The notes under the pieces were generated by a model that made no database searches, was not told the DNA's origin, and saw only the letters and a program-made list of their open reading frames with translations. 64,000 nucleotides of DNA from Ulvibacterium sp965228935 (lineage in GTDB: Bacteria > Bacteroidota > Bacteroidia > Flavobacteriales > Flavobacteriaceae): NCBI RefSeq assembly GCF_965228935.1, contig NZ_OZ245846.1:1488001-1552000 (forward strand). Reading direction: 5' to 3'. Every line of letters begins with the position of its first letter. Position 1 is the stretch's first letter. Shown one piece after another: positions 44,422 through 53,589 of this stretch. A program made the translations under genes and the position numbers.

Positions 44422-46110
44422 ATGCGCTGGACGTTAAAACCCAAACCTAAGCAAGAGGATATCCATAGGCTTTCGGATGCCTTACGGGTGGATACCCTGG
44501 TGGCCCAACTTTTGTTGCAACGCGGAATTGCCAGCTATGAGGAGGCCAAACAATTTTTTAGGCCCCAACTTTCCGATCTGCACGATCCCTTCTTGATGAA
44601 GGATATGGATTTGGCAGTAAACCGGATTGAAAAGGCCATAGCCTATAACGAAAACATCCTGGTATTTGGGGATTATGATGTAGATGGCACTACTGCGGTG
44701 GCATTGGTCTCTTCGTATGTATTGGAGTCCTATCCTAATGTGGCCACTTATATTCCGGATAGATATACGGAAGGCTATGGGGTTTCTTTTCAGGGGATTG
44801 ACTTTGCCGAGGACAACGGCTTTTCATTGATCATTGCCTTGGACTGTGGGGTAAAGGCCATTGACAAAGTGGCCTATGCCAAGGAAAAAGGAATCGATTT
44901 TATTATTTGTGACCATCATAGACCAGGTAATGAATTACCAGAGGCCATTGCCGTCCTAGACCCCAAACGGGAAGATTGCAATTATCCCTATGACGAACTT
45001 TGTGGCTGTGGAATAGGCTTTAAACTAGTCCAGGCCTTGGCATCCAAAAATGGAAGGACAACGGAGGATTTGACCCCCTATCTTGATTTGGTGGCTACGG
45101 CCATTGGAGCGGATATCGTGCCCATAACGGGCGAAAATCGGGTGTTGGCCTATTACGGATTACAAATCATCAATTCAAATCCGCGAATCGGTTTTAAAGC
45201 GATTATCGAGCACATAAAAAAAGAGGAATTGACCATTACCGATGTGGTCTTTATCATTGCCCCTCGAATTAATGCGGCCGGGCGCATGGAGCATGGCCAA
45301 CATGCGGTAACCCTATTGACCGAGACCGATCTGGAGCAAGCCCGGAAGTTTGCGGTAGAGATTGAACAATTTAACTTGGACCGGAGAAATTTGGACCAAG
45401 AAATTACACAGGAGGCCCTTTTACAGATTCAGGAAAACCAAGAGGAAGCGAAGTTCACTTCGGTGGTTTATAAGGATACCTGGCATAAAGGGGTAATCGG
45501 TATTGTTGCCTCCCGACTGACCGAAACCTATTACCGCCCTACCTTGGTCTTTACCAAAAGTGGTGATCGGTTGGCCGCTTCCGCACGTTCCGTTAAGGGA
45601 TTTGATGTCTATAGTGCTTTGGAGGGGTGCTCCGATTGCATCGAACAGTTTGGCGGGCATAAATATGCAGCCGGACTTACACTTTTGGAAGGGCAGTACC
45701 AAGCTTTTAAGGAACAATTTGAAAAAGTGGTCTCGGAAACCATAGATCCGAATCTGCTTACCCCTGAAATTAAAGTGGATGCCCAAATAGATCTTACCGA
45801 TATTACGCCCAAACTGTTGCGGATCATCAAACAGTTTGCGCCTTTTGGACCAGGAAATATGACCCCGATTTTCATGGCAGAAAGTCTTCGGGACACAGGC
45901 TATGTAAAAGGAGTAGGGGAAGATGAAAAGCATCTGAAGTTATCCATCTTACAAAATGGTACCGGACCCATTGGGGCCATTGGATTTAACCTAGGTAAGA
46001 AATTGTCCGTAGCGGCCAATAGGAATTCATTCGATGCCGTTTTTTCTTTGGATGAAAATGAGTGGCAGGGTACGGTGAGCTTGCAATTGAAATTGAGGGA
46101 TTTGAGATGA
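44422..46110 (+). CDS. recJ: Single-strand DNA exonuclease RecJ
   Basis: The 562-residue protein carries the DHH-DHHA1 layout of RecJ: the metal-binding motifs LVFGDYDVDGTTAVALVSSY, ALDCGVKAIDK and FIICDHHRPGNELP in the first half, then NAAGRMEHGQHAV and the DHHA1 part FGGHKYAAGLTL, and an OB-like end. It degrades single strands 5' to 3' in recombination and mismatch repair. Standard length. It ends 1 base before the convergent lpxH stop. Confidence 0.97.
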   Translation: MRWTLKPKPKQEDIHRLSDALRVDTLVAQLLLQRGIASYEEAKQFFRPQLSDLHDPFLMKDMDLAVNRIEKAIAYNENILVFGDYDVDGTTAVALVSSYVLESYPNVATYIPDRYTEGYGVSFQGIDFAEDNGFSLIIALDCGVKAIDKVAYAKEKGIDFIICDHHRPGNELPEAIAVLDPKREDCNYPYDELCGCGIGFKLVQALASKNGRTTEDLTPYLDLVATAIGADIVPITGENRVLAYYGLQIINSNPRIGFKAIIEHIKKEELTITDVVFIIAPRINAAGRMEHGQHAVTLLTETDLEQARKFAVEIEQFNLDRRNLDQEITQEALLQIQENQEEAKFTSVVYKDTWHKGVIGIVASRLTETYYRPTLVFTKSGDRLAASARSVKGFDVYSALEGCSDCIEQFGGHKYAAGLTLLEGQYQAFKEQFEKVVSETIDPNLLTPEIKVDAQIDLTDITPKLLRIIKQFAPFGPGNMTPIFMAESLRDTGYVKGVGEDEKHLKLSILQNGTGPIGAIGFNLGKKLSVAANRNSFDAVFSLDENEWQGTVSLQLKLRDLR

Positions 46111-46111
46111 T

Positions 46112-46885
46112 TCATGCCATTGGTTCGAACTTCTCCAATGAAAGTTTTTTACCGTCAAAAACCCCATAGGTAAAATACGTAATCCAATCCCCCAAATTGG
46201 TATAGGTCGATTTTCCGTTTAGATCAATTTCCAAAGGGAGATGGCGATGACCAAAAACAAAATGGTCATAGTGCTGCTGCTCCAGCTTTCGTTTGGCGTA
46301 TTGTACCAACCACTCCTTATCCTCACCCAAGAATTTAATGTCGTCATCACCAGAAATCAGTTTGTTCTTTACCGAAAAGTATTGGGCCATCCGAACCCCC
46401 CAATCCGGATGTAACCAACGATAGAACCATTTGGCCAAAGGGTTGGTAAACACTTTTTTCATACGCTTGTAGCCCTTGTCCCCCGGGCCCAGTCCGTCAC
46501 CATGACCAATAAAAAATGAGGTATCGTTTAGCTTAAATTGTTGGGGTCTGTGAAAAACGGGAATATTGAGCTCTTCCTCAAAATAACCGTTCATCCAAAG
46601 GTCGTGGTTGCCCACAAAATAGTAGATGGGGATTCCGGCGTCCGATATTTCGGCCAGTTTCCCCAAGGTTCGGGTAAAACCTTTGGGGACGACGGTCTTG
46701 TATTCCATCCAAAAATCGAACAGATCGCCCAAAAGAAAAATAGCGGCTGCGTCCTTTTTTACTTCGTCCAGCCACGCGACAAATTTTTTTTCACGGGGCA
46801 GACTTTGCTCTCGCGTCGGTGCACCTAAATGGTTATCACTGACAAAATAGACTTTTTTGCCTTGTGGAATATCTATGGTCGTCAT
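46112..46885 (-). CDS. lpxH: UDP-2,3-diacylglucosamine diphosphatase
   Basis: The 257-residue metallophosphoesterase has the motif order VSDNHLGAPT, LLGDLFDFWMEY, FVGNHDLWMNGYF, GHGDGLGPGDKGYK and FGHRHLP, as in LpxH/LpxG-like enzymes of Bacteroidota. It hydrolyses UDP-2,3-diacylglucosamine to lipid X in lipid A synthesis, at the inner face of the membrane. Slightly longer than E. coli LpxH, with a family-specific middle insertion (KRMKKVFTNPLAKWFYRW). Confidence 0.92.
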   Translation of the reverse strand: MTTIDIPQGKKVYFVSDNHLGAPTREQSLPREKKFVAWLDEVKKDAAAIFLLGDLFDFWMEYKTVVPKGFTRTLGKLAEISDAGIPIYYFVGNHDLWMNGYFEEELNIPVFHRPQQFKLNDTSFFIGHGDGLGPGDKGYKRMKKVFTNPLAKWFYRWLHPDWGVRMAQYFSVKNKLISGDDDIKFLGEDKEWLVQYAKRKLEQQHYDHFVFGHRHLPLEIDLNGKSTYTNLGDWITYFTYGVFDGKKLSLEKFEPMA

Positions 46886-46921
46886 TTAGCTGTAAAGATA
46901 GGAAAAAGCCCCTATCGACCT

Positions 46922-47386
46922 TCACTGAGGGGGAGCGCCGTTGTCCTCGGCGTACCATTCGGCAAAGGCGGTTTCGGTTTCCCTTAGCTTTAGGCAGTGC
47001 AGTACTATACCTTTGGGAAGTTTCGATTTTATTTTTTCCGCAAAATCAATGACCATGTTCTCACTGGTCGGTTGGTAATCGGTCAGGATTACTTTGTGCC
47101 CCTCGTTTTCCAGTACTTTGGCCAATTCCCCGTGAGGGGTGTTTTTATTGAAAACCGTAGCATGGTCAAAAGGATCTACGATTTCTTCCTTCACGATTTT
47201 TTTTAGATCTCCAAAATCAATCACCATTCCCAACTTTGCATGGGAAGTATCCGCAATAGGCTCGCCGATAACGGTCACGGACAATTTATAACTGTGCCCA
47301 TGAATGTTTCGGCATTTGCCATCATGCCCATAGAGGGCATGGCCCATCTCAAAAGTAAATTGTTTCGTGATACGTATTTTACCCAT
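46922..47386 (-). CDS. queD: 6-carboxytetrahydropterin synthase
   Basis: The 154-residue protein has the QueD zinc and catalytic elements: FEMGHALYGHDGKCRNIHGHSYKLSV with zinc-binding His residues and the catalytic Cys, MVIDFGDLKKIVKEEIVDPFDHATVFN, and TSENMVIDFAEKI. It converts dihydroneopterin triphosphate to 6-carboxytetrahydropterin for queuosine synthesis. It follows a 36 bp gap after lpxH's start on the same strand. Confidence 0.93.
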   Translation of the reverse strand: MGKIRITKQFTFEMGHALYGHDGKCRNIHGHSYKLSVTVIGEPIADTSHAKLGMVIDFGDLKKIVKEEIVDPFDHATVFNKNTPHGELAKVLENEGHKVILTDYQPTSENMVIDFAEKIKSKLPKGIVLHCLKLRETETAFAEWYAEDNGAPPQ

Positions 47387-47447
47387 CTCCTAAATTAATT
47401 GGACAAAGGTAGGAATTCTAAAAAAGAGAACAGTCTTTGGAAATAGG

Positions 47448-47888
47448 TTAATCTACTACAATATTCGGGTCACCATCGATCAACAATACGTGACAGCAAT
47501 CCGCCCCCACTTTATAACTGCTGTTTACCACTTCCTGATCTTCTATAAAACCTTTAAAATTGATCAGCTCGGTCTTGTTTTTATATTGCTCTGCAAACTC
47601 ATCCCCAAAGAGGGGATAGGTACCATTTCGCCTAAATGTTTCAAATTCCTGACCGGAGACTTCACGGGTGATATCTTCACCGGTTTTGGTTATAGTTACT
47701 TCAAAAGCGTCCAAGGGGATAACCACACCGGAAGGATCCTTTACGGTAACGTTTAGGGTCACAAATTGCAAAGTACAAACCACTTCATTACAATCACTTC
47801 TTTCTAATCCATTATCATCATCATCCGAGCAATTCACTAAGAAAATCATAGAGGAAAACAATACGGAAATTAAGCGCATTTTATACAT
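47448..47888 (-). CDS. Hypothetical lipoprotein with Ig-like-type domain
   Basis: The 146-residue product starts with a lipoprotein signal (LISVLFSSMIFLVNCSDDDD, lipobox Cys near 20) followed by an acidic run. The mature part is mostly strand-like, with VTLNVTVKDPSGVVIPLDAFEVTI typical of carboxypeptidase-regulatory or Ig-like folds, and two Cys pairs (CNEVVC; ADCCHVLL). Function unknown. It is on the same strand as queD, 62 bp before it in transcription order. Confidence 0.72.
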   Translation of the reverse strand: MYKMRLISVLFSSMIFLVNCSDDDDNGLERSDCNEVVCTLQFVTLNVTVKDPSGVVIPLDAFEVTITKTGEDITREVSGQEFETFRRNGTYPLFGDEFAEQYKNKTELINFKGFIEDQEVVNSSYKVGADCCHVLLIDGDPNIVVD

Positions 47889-47993
47889 AACATTTTTTAT
47901 AGTATAGATATGTATTTTGTAAAAAGTTGCGTATTTGCCAAGAAGAAAATGTGTTTGGAAGAGGTTGCAAATAGGTTTTTCGCTTTTAGGCCC

Positions 47994-48107
47994 TTATCGC
48001 TTGAACCTCCTTCTGATCCTGATCCGGTTTACAAAATAAGCGATTATTACGAAGAGTGCCAGTAGCGGAAAGACCATATCACCGTTTAGAAAATTTAGAA
48101 TATCCAT
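47994..48107 (-). CDS. 37-residue single-pass membrane protein
   Basis: A short frame from the ATG at 48107 to TAA at 47994 encodes 37 residues: MDILNFLNGDMVFPLLALF, then VIIAYFVN and a basic end RIRIRRRFKR. It is one hydrophobic helix with a positively charged C-terminus, which should lie in the cytosol. No longer frame competes in this 334 bp gap. Small proteins of this type are known in bacteria, but this one matches nothing I recognise. An alternative is chance, since the frame is short. Confidence 0.5.
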   Translation of the reverse strand: MDILNFLNGDMVFPLLALFVIIAYFVNRIRIRRRFKR

Positions 48108-48222
48108 GGTTTATTTTTGAAAGATAGAACGTGCAATTTTAAGTATTATTGGAATTTAAGTCTTTCAATTTTGCAAGGTGTTTCTCGGTCATCCATATAT
48201 GTATTTGCCAGGAAATTAGTTT

Positions 48223-49452
48223 TTAAGGGCTATCGATTTTAATAACCGGCTGGGTCCAGGCCATTTCATATAAGATGTCCTCGATGGGATTGTCCTGCAA
48301 TTTGGATGAAGTTATTCTGCTACGCACAAACAAAATATCATCGGCAAGTTCAAAATCCGCTTTGGTTCCTTTGATGGAAATAAACTCTTCCGGTTGCGAT
48401 TGCCCTTTTCTACAGCCTATGAACGTAATGGTATAGGTTATCCCCTTCTCTTCCATTACTTCAACGGACAGCTTATTGTTTTTGAACTCCAATTTTTTAA
48501 GCAACGTTCCCGTACTGGCATAAAAATTCCCGTACTCCATAGCGTTGATCAACGCAGCAGCGGAAAGGGAATCGGCCTGTACCATTACCCAACCTCTTCC
48601 TGCATTGCTCCATTCACTGCCTTTTTTATGATAATGGTGGGAATCGTCGGTGGCCAGGCCATAAAGTATGGGCTTTTCCTTTTCCAAGTATGAAATATTG
48701 ATAAGATCCCACATTTCTTCGGTTGAAATATGGATTGAATCACCCATATTGTGAACCATGGGGTGGCCATTATATACTTCAAAAAACCGCTCTCCATTTA
48801 AGGCTATCATGTCATCGAGGCTAATGGCATAATGAAAATTTGGGTGGTTTACATGGGGCATTATGGGTATTCCCGTCTCTTGTCTTTGTTTGTGTACCTG
48901 GTCTATGTTATTTTGAAGTACTTCCAGGACACTGTTCCCGCCTTGGGGCTCAATTATATTCTGAATGTTCGTGGCATTCATATGCAGGGGCTTGTTCTCA
49001 AAGCTATCGGTGATTTCCTCGGACGGGATAATCAGGAATTCCCCTTCATCCTCGGCATATCCCTTATATTCTTTGTACGTTTTTAGCTTGACCAAAGTTC
49101 GCCCTGAATCTATCTTATGTTCCACCCAATCAGCCCCATATTTTTCCAGATAGTTTTGAAACGCCTTTTGATAAAGGGAGTCCTTGGAGATTTCAACCCA
49201 CTTTTCACCTTCGGCCAAAATATTATGATCGGACAGGGCTACAAATTGATAGCCCATGGATTTGTACCAATCCAAAATGACTTCAGGAAACTCGTCCCCA
49301 TCACTCCAATAGGAATGTGTATGCAGGTTGCCCTTGTACCATTTCAAAGACTGATCGTCCTTAGACGTAGCCTTATCTCTTTTACAACTGCCTGATATCA
49401 AAAAGACTAGCAGCAGGATAGGGATAAATCTCGGGTTTTGTATTTTTTTCAT
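48223..49452 (-). CDS. PHP-domain lipoprotein, putative phosphoesterase
   Basis: The 409-residue protein has a lipoprotein signal (LLVFLISGSCKRD, lipobox Cys near 23). The PHP metal site is seen in GNLHTHSYWSDGD (HxH), FVALSDHNILAEG, IIPSEEITDS, IMPHVNHPNFHYAIS and ATDDSHHYH. It is a surface or periplasmic hydrolase, probably cleaving phosphate or phosphate-like esters; the substrate cannot be told. No partner genes are adjacent. Confidence 0.88.
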   Translation of the reverse strand: MKKIQNPRFIPILLLVFLISGSCKRDKATSKDDQSLKWYKGNLHTHSYWSDGDEFPEVILDWYKSMGYQFVALSDHNILAEGEKWVEISKDSLYQKAFQNYLEKYGADWVEHKIDSGRTLVKLKTYKEYKGYAEDEGEFLIIPSEEITDSFENKPLHMNATNIQNIIEPQGGNSVLEVLQNNIDQVHKQRQETGIPIMPHVNHPNFHYAISLDDMIALNGERFFEVYNGHPMVHNMGDSIHISTEEMWDLINISYLEKEKPILYGLATDDSHHYHKKGSEWSNAGRGWVMVQADSLSAAALINAMEYGNFYASTGTLLKKLEFKNNKLSVEVMEEKGITYTITFIGCRKGQSQPEEFISIKGTKADFELADDILFVRSRITSSKLQDNPIEDILYEMAWTQPVIKIDSP

Positions 49453-49512
49453 GAGGGTTTGCCGTTGGTGCTAGATATTGTTGCCACAAAAAAGGACAAG
49501 GCTATTCAGCGG

Positions 49513-50280
49513 TTATTTTTTGAATTTTGACAAAGCGTTTTTTGTGAATTCGGAGAGCACTAATTTTCCGGTTATCGCTGCCCGTTCCAATAATAAATCG
49601 TTCCAATGTGAGGTGCCTTCCCAAAGCACCTTTTTCCATTCCTGAAGGGCTTTGGGATTGTACCCGGCAAGCTGACTTACGGAAAAATCCAGTTCCTTAT
49701 CCATTTCCTCAATGGTATCGAAGACTTTGGAGAAAAGCCCCTTTTCGTTGGCCCAATAGGCATTTTTCCACTCGGTAGGGGAGAAGGACAGTTCCGAAAC
49801 GGCAGCCTTTCCCATCTTTCGCTCCAGGGCTGGGCCAATTACCAGAGGGGCAATACCTATGGAGATTTCAGAAAGTCGGATAGATGCATTCACCGAGGCA
49901 AAAACATAATCACAGGCTGCTGCCAAACCTACACCTCCCCCTACGGTCTTGCCCTGAACGCGACCGATAATTGGCTTTTTACAGGTGCGCATGGCATTGA
50001 TAACATGTGCAAATCCACTGAAAAACAGTTTCCCCTCTTCCAGATTCGTGATAGCGGTCAATTCATTAAAGGAAGCCCCTCCACAAAAAACACGGTCACC
50101 TTCCGATTTTAATACGACAACGGAGATATTTGGATTTTCGGAAAGGTTATGGAACGTATTGGCCAGCCGATCCAAAAGTTCGGCCACAAAGGAATTTCCT
50201 GCAGGGTGCCCAAATTCCACGTGGGCTACCTTACCCTCTATCTTGGTATACAGACTTCCGTTTTCCCTTTTTATGCCCAT
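49513..50280 (-). CDS. Enoyl-CoA hydratase/isomerase-family protein
   Basis: The 255-residue crotonase-fold protein has VAHVEFGHPAGNSFVAELL, the first oxyanion-hole strand DRVFCGGASFNEL, and the second RVQGKTVGGGVGLAAACDYVFA, with Glu in SIRLSEISIGIAP. It would act on acyl-CoA esters, in fatty or aromatic acid turnover. The MATE gene's stop codon is 21 bp upstream on the same strand. Confidence 0.9.
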   Translation of the reverse strand: MGIKRENGSLYTKIEGKVAHVEFGHPAGNSFVAELLDRLANTFHNLSENPNISVVVLKSEGDRVFCGGASFNELTAITNLEEGKLFFSGFAHVINAMRTCKKPIIGRVQGKTVGGGVGLAAACDYVFASVNASIRLSEISIGIAPLVIGPALERKMGKAAVSELSFSPTEWKNAYWANEKGLFSKVFDTIEEMDKELDFSVSQLAGYNPKALQEWKKVLWEGTSHWNDLLLERAAITGKLVLSEFTKNALSKFKK

Positions 50281-50301
50281 ATCTCTTGGTTTTACCCAAA
50301 A

Positions 50302-51636
50302 TTAGTTGTTTTGTGTCAGTGGCCGAAACTTTTGCCTAAACTTGATGATAAGGGCTCCGCCGCGAATGATCATCCAAACGGTAAGGGCGATCCAAATACC
50401 ATATAACCCCCAACCTAAATATTTGCCGAAATAGAGCATAGGTACAAAGCCTAAAAAAGTAGCGTATAGCAGTACATTTCTCAAATACTTCATTTCACCG
50501 AGACCCTTAAAGAGGCCGTCCAACACAAACGCAGTGGAATTTATGGGCAACCCGATGATCAGAATGAAAAAGATGCTGTAAAAAGTCTCCAGGACAATGG
50601 CATCGTTGGAAAAAATATCCCCCAGGGGTTTATAAAAAAGAAAACCTATTAGGATTAAAATAAGACTGACCACTAGGCCATATCGGGTTATTTTTTTGGT
50701 CAATCGCCATAAACCATGGTAATCCTTGGCGCCCAAAAGTCGTCCTCCCATAATATTTCCGGCTGCGGCATATCCATCGATAAAAAAGGCGGAGAACAAC
50801 CAAAGATTGATCGCTATGGTATGGGCCCCAATATATCTATCCCCCAAATGGGTCGCCTCACGAACGGCCAAAATTAAGGCAACGTTTAGGGCTATTGCCC
50901 TCACAAAGAGATTAAGGCTCATTCCGATTATCCTTCCCAGTTCTTGATGTATCGGGAATTGAAGTCTTAAACGAATATCGGTCTTTGCAAGTAGGAGAAC
51001 AAATGCCATAAGTGCCATTATACTTTGGGCGATAAGGCTGGCCCATGCCGCTCCTTCCAAATAAAGAGGTTCCACGATACCGTCTATACCAAAGACTAGG
51101 ATGAAATCCAATGCAATATTCAGTACCGCACCGGTTATGGCAATAAGCATGGGCCAAAAGGTGTTTTGCAGCCCTGTGAAAATACCTATTACCGCAAAGA
51201 CGAAGAGTGTTAAGGGAAATCCCCAGACCCGAATGGAATAGTAGGAGATACAGTACTGCAATATCTTGCCTGAAGCGTTCATTAAACGAAAAATATCATC
51301 GACAAGAAAAATTGTTGAAAGCAAAATGAGGATACTGAGCGCAATATTCAAGTAGATAACCTGTGCGGGCAAGGTCTTTATATCTTCCAATCGTCCTGCA
51401 CCCAGATATTGTGCAATAAGGGCCGAAATTGCACTACGTGTCTGTCCCAGAACCCAAATTAGCATGGACAAGAACGAACCCACAATGCCCGCAGCAGCCA
51501 GGGATTCCAGTCCGTCCACGGGAATGTTTCCCACAATAGCGGTGTCGGTAATCGATAAAATGGGCTCGGCAATTCCGGCAATGGTTGCGGGAACTGCCAA
51601 TTTGTTAATAGTTTTAAAGCTAATGGCGGTTTTCAA
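50302..51636 (-). CDS. MATE-family multidrug/metabolite exporter
   Basis: The 444-residue membrane protein has twelve hydrophobic segments and the MATE N-terminal block IAGIAEPILSITDTAIVGNI and LIWVLGQTRSAISALIAQYLGAG, with the repeat in the second half (FLFSAFFIDGYAAAGNIMGGRLLGAKD). It exchanges cations for organic compounds and may export a metabolite rather than a drug. The enoyl-CoA hydratase gene follows 21 bp after its stop. Confidence 0.92.
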   Translation of the reverse strand: MKTAISFKTINKLAVPATIAGIAEPILSITDTAIVGNIPVDGLESLAAAGIVGSFLSMLIWVLGQTRSAISALIAQYLGAGRLEDIKTLPAQVIYLNIALSILILLSTIFLVDDIFRLMNASGKILQYCISYYSIRVWGFPLTLFVFAVIGIFTGLQNTFWPMLIAITGAVLNIALDFILVFGIDGIVEPLYLEGAAWASLIAQSIMALMAFVLLLAKTDIRLRLQFPIHQELGRIIGMSLNLFVRAIALNVALILAVREATHLGDRYIGAHTIAINLWLFSAFFIDGYAAAGNIMGGRLLGAKDYHGLWRLTKKITRYGLVVSLILILIGFLFYKPLGDIFSNDAIVLETFYSIFFILIIGLPINSTAFVLDGLFKGLGEMKYLRNVLLYATFLGFVPMLYFGKYLGWGLYGIWIALTVWMIIRGGALIIKFRQKFRPLTQNN

Positions 51637-51651
51637 GGATAAGCTTGGGAA

Positions 51652-52152
51652 TTAAAGAAGTAGTTCATAACAATGGAAGGGATACGTACTTTGTTTTGGA
51701 AAATATATATCCCCCAATTTTTGATAGCCTCTTGTTTCATAGAATTTTTGATTACGCCTATTTTGGCTAAATGTGTCAAGGCGAACGGAGATGAAGCCAT
51801 TTTGCCGGGCATATTTTTCGGCAAAATCCATCAGTCGTTGTGCATACCCCTTTCCCTGGTATCGCGGATGAATGGATAACCTATGGATATAGACATTGTT
51901 CCCATGGGAAGTCAGCCATGTTATAGGCACATATTCTTCATCCATCAGGGTAGAGATTACAATAGTACCTAGTATGGAATTATCGGATTCCAGTACATAG
52001 AGCTCCTCTCTTTCAATATCCTTTTCAAATGCATTTTGCGATGGGTAATGTTCGTTCCACTGATGAATCCCCTTTTTTACCATATTAGCGGCGCAGGCTT
52101 TGGTGATGGTGAGTATTTCGGGTATTTCCCCTATTTTTGCGCGTCTTATCAC
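51652..52152 (-). CDS. GNAT acetyltransferase
   Basis: From a GTG at 52152 the product is 167 residues, beginning VIRRAKIGEIPEILTIT (read as Met). The GNAT A motif IHRLSIHPRYQGKGYAQRLMDFAEKYARQNG is clear (acetyl-CoA loop RYQGKG), with the B motif FYETRGYQKLG. The frame remains open to 52254, but the extra residues (YYYDYSS...) look nonsense and would overlap the divergent universal stress gene at 52203. The substrate is unknown. Confidence 0.85.
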   Translation of the reverse strand: MIRRAKIGEIPEILTITKACAANMVKKGIHQWNEHYPSQNAFEKDIEREELYVLESDNSILGTIVISTLMDEEYVPITWLTSHGNNVYIHRLSIHPRYQGKGYAQRLMDFAEKYARQNGFISVRLDTFSQNRRNQKFYETRGYQKLGDIYFPKQSTYPFHCYELLL

Positions 52153-52202
52153 AGTTGCTTTATTTATTGTAAATTTAGAGGAATAATCATAATAGTAGGA
52201 AC

Positions 52203-53000
52203 ATGGACAAAATTCTGGTACCGATAGGTACCTCTCCTGATTCTCATGAAACATTGCAATATGCAGTGGATTTTGCCGTAAAGTTTTCTTTTGATATTTG
52301 CGTGATGGAGGCGTTTAGTGCTACGACCAAAGCGGGTACTCTAGGAAATGTTAAGGAAAAGTTGGCCGAAAGTGGCAAGGAACGTCTAAAAGAAGTAGTG
52401 GCAAAGGTAGATGCCAAGGGAATTTCCATAAAAATAGTGACCTATAATGGGGATATCATTGATGGCATCAAGGAAATCGACGCGGAATTGGGGATAGATT
52501 TCATTATCATTGCGCCCCGCAGTTCGGATATTAAGGAAGAATTGTATTTGGGCAATGTTTCTGGACGAATCATTAAAAGAACCGACATCCCTACCTTGAT
52601 TATTCCCAAAGGGACCCGATACAAGGCCTTTAAGAATATATTGACCGCCTTTAGATCGGGGATTCTAAAAAGAAACCGAATCTTAGATCCGCTCATTGCC
52701 ATAAAAAAGAAGCACAGATCCAAGGTAAATTTATTGTTGGTAAAGACTCCCGGATATTCAGATGAGGATTTACAGGTGAATACAGCTTTGATGGACATTT
52801 GTTCCAATTTGACCATTACCGAAAATGCGACGACATATCATGGGGTTTTGGAGCATTTTCAATCCATAAACCCTGATTTGCTATGCGTTTTTAGAAGAAA
52901 GCGAGGCTTCTTCAAAAAATTGTGGGAGAAGAATACTATATTGAAATCGGAATTTTCGGTTCCTATCCCAGTATTGGTTCTTAGCGTTAAGAAAGATTGA
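52203..53000 (+). CDS. Universal stress protein
   Basis: The 265-residue protein contains a first UspA domain (MDKILVPIGTSPDSHETLQYAVDFA; IIIAPRSSDIKEELYLGNVSGRI, and the nucleotide-type NVSGRIIKRTDIPTLII), then a more diverged second half. It probably binds ATP or a related nucleotide. It is divergent from the GNAT gene with about 50 bp between, and the tRNA-Ala gene follows 53 bp after its stop codon. Confidence 0.88.
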   Translation: MDKILVPIGTSPDSHETLQYAVDFAVKFSFDICVMEAFSATTKAGTLGNVKEKLAESGKERLKEVVAKVDAKGISIKIVTYNGDIIDGIKEIDAELGIDFIIIAPRSSDIKEELYLGNVSGRIIKRTDIPTLIIPKGTRYKAFKNILTAFRSGILKRNRILDPLIAIKKKHRSKVNLLLVKTPGYSDEDLQVNTALMDICSNLTITENATTYHGVLEHFQSINPDLLCVFRRKRGFFKKLWEKNTILKSEFSVPIPVLVLSVKKD

Positions 53001-53049
53001 TTTGCATTTTGATACTTTCTTAAAAAGTAGTTCCTTTGCTGCCTAAATT

Positions 53050-53129
<80 letters not shown>

Positions 53130-53130
53130 A

Positions 53131-53157
53131 AGCACCGAAGTGTTCGGTGCTTTTTTT
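53131..53157 (+). terminator. Terminator after tRNA-Ala
   Basis: Stem AGCACCGAA (53131-53139) with TTCGGTGCT (53143-53151) around GTG, then seven T. Confidence 0.9.
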
Positions 53158-53170
53158 GTTTACAAGGGAT

Positions 53171-53421
53171 ATGGGATACTATTTCTACATTATCTATAGT
53201 CCGTCCCTGGACAGATATTATATCGGCCATTGCCGGGATATGGAGGAAAGACTTCGCCGGCACAACCAGGGCAATGGGGCTTCCTATACCAAAAAAGCAA
53301 AGGATTGGCAGTCGAAATACAGCAAGGGTTTCGAGACAAGGGCCGAAGCAGCCGAACTGGAACGGGCCATCAAAAGGAAAAAAAGCAGAAAGTATATCGA
53401 ATGGCTGATTTCGGAAAGCCA

Positions 53422-53431
<10 letters not shown>
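53171..53431 (+). CDS. GIY-YIG nuclease-domain protein (URI type)
   Basis: The 86-residue protein is a single GIY-YIG domain: YFYIIYSPSLDRYYIGHCRD (the GIY and YIG equivalents YIIY and YIGH), EERLRRHNQGNGASYTKKAKDW with the catalytic Arg, and RAEAAELERAIKRKKSRKYIEWL with the Glu-rich C-terminal helix typical of COG2827. The ATG at 53171 is right after the tRNA terminator; the stop TAG is inside the second tRNA-like repeat. So the gene is bracketed exactly by two copies of the tRNA 3' end. It may cut DNA at or near the tRNA gene, as a small homing-type element, though this is inference. Confidence 0.88.
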
Positions 53432-53486
<55 letters not shown>

Positions 53487-53487
<1 letters not shown>

Positions 53488-53519
53488 GACCACCGCGAAG
53501 GCGGTGGTCTGCTTTTTTT
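53487..53519 (+). terminator. Terminator after the tRNA-like fragment
   Basis: Ten-base stem AGACCACCGC (53487-53496) with GCGGTGGTCT (53501-53510) around GAAG, then GC and seven T. Together with the first terminator it isolates the nuclease gene. Confidence 0.88.
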
Positions 53520-53589
53520 AAGAAAACAATAACGATTTCTCTTTCAAGTTTAATTTACAGAGTAGTATTTTTTGGAAAAATTAAATGGG

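Noticed and set aside
45421..45933. A 170-codon open frame antisense to recJ
   Set aside because: Its translation looks like random residues with no domain, and recJ covers the same bases with full motifs.
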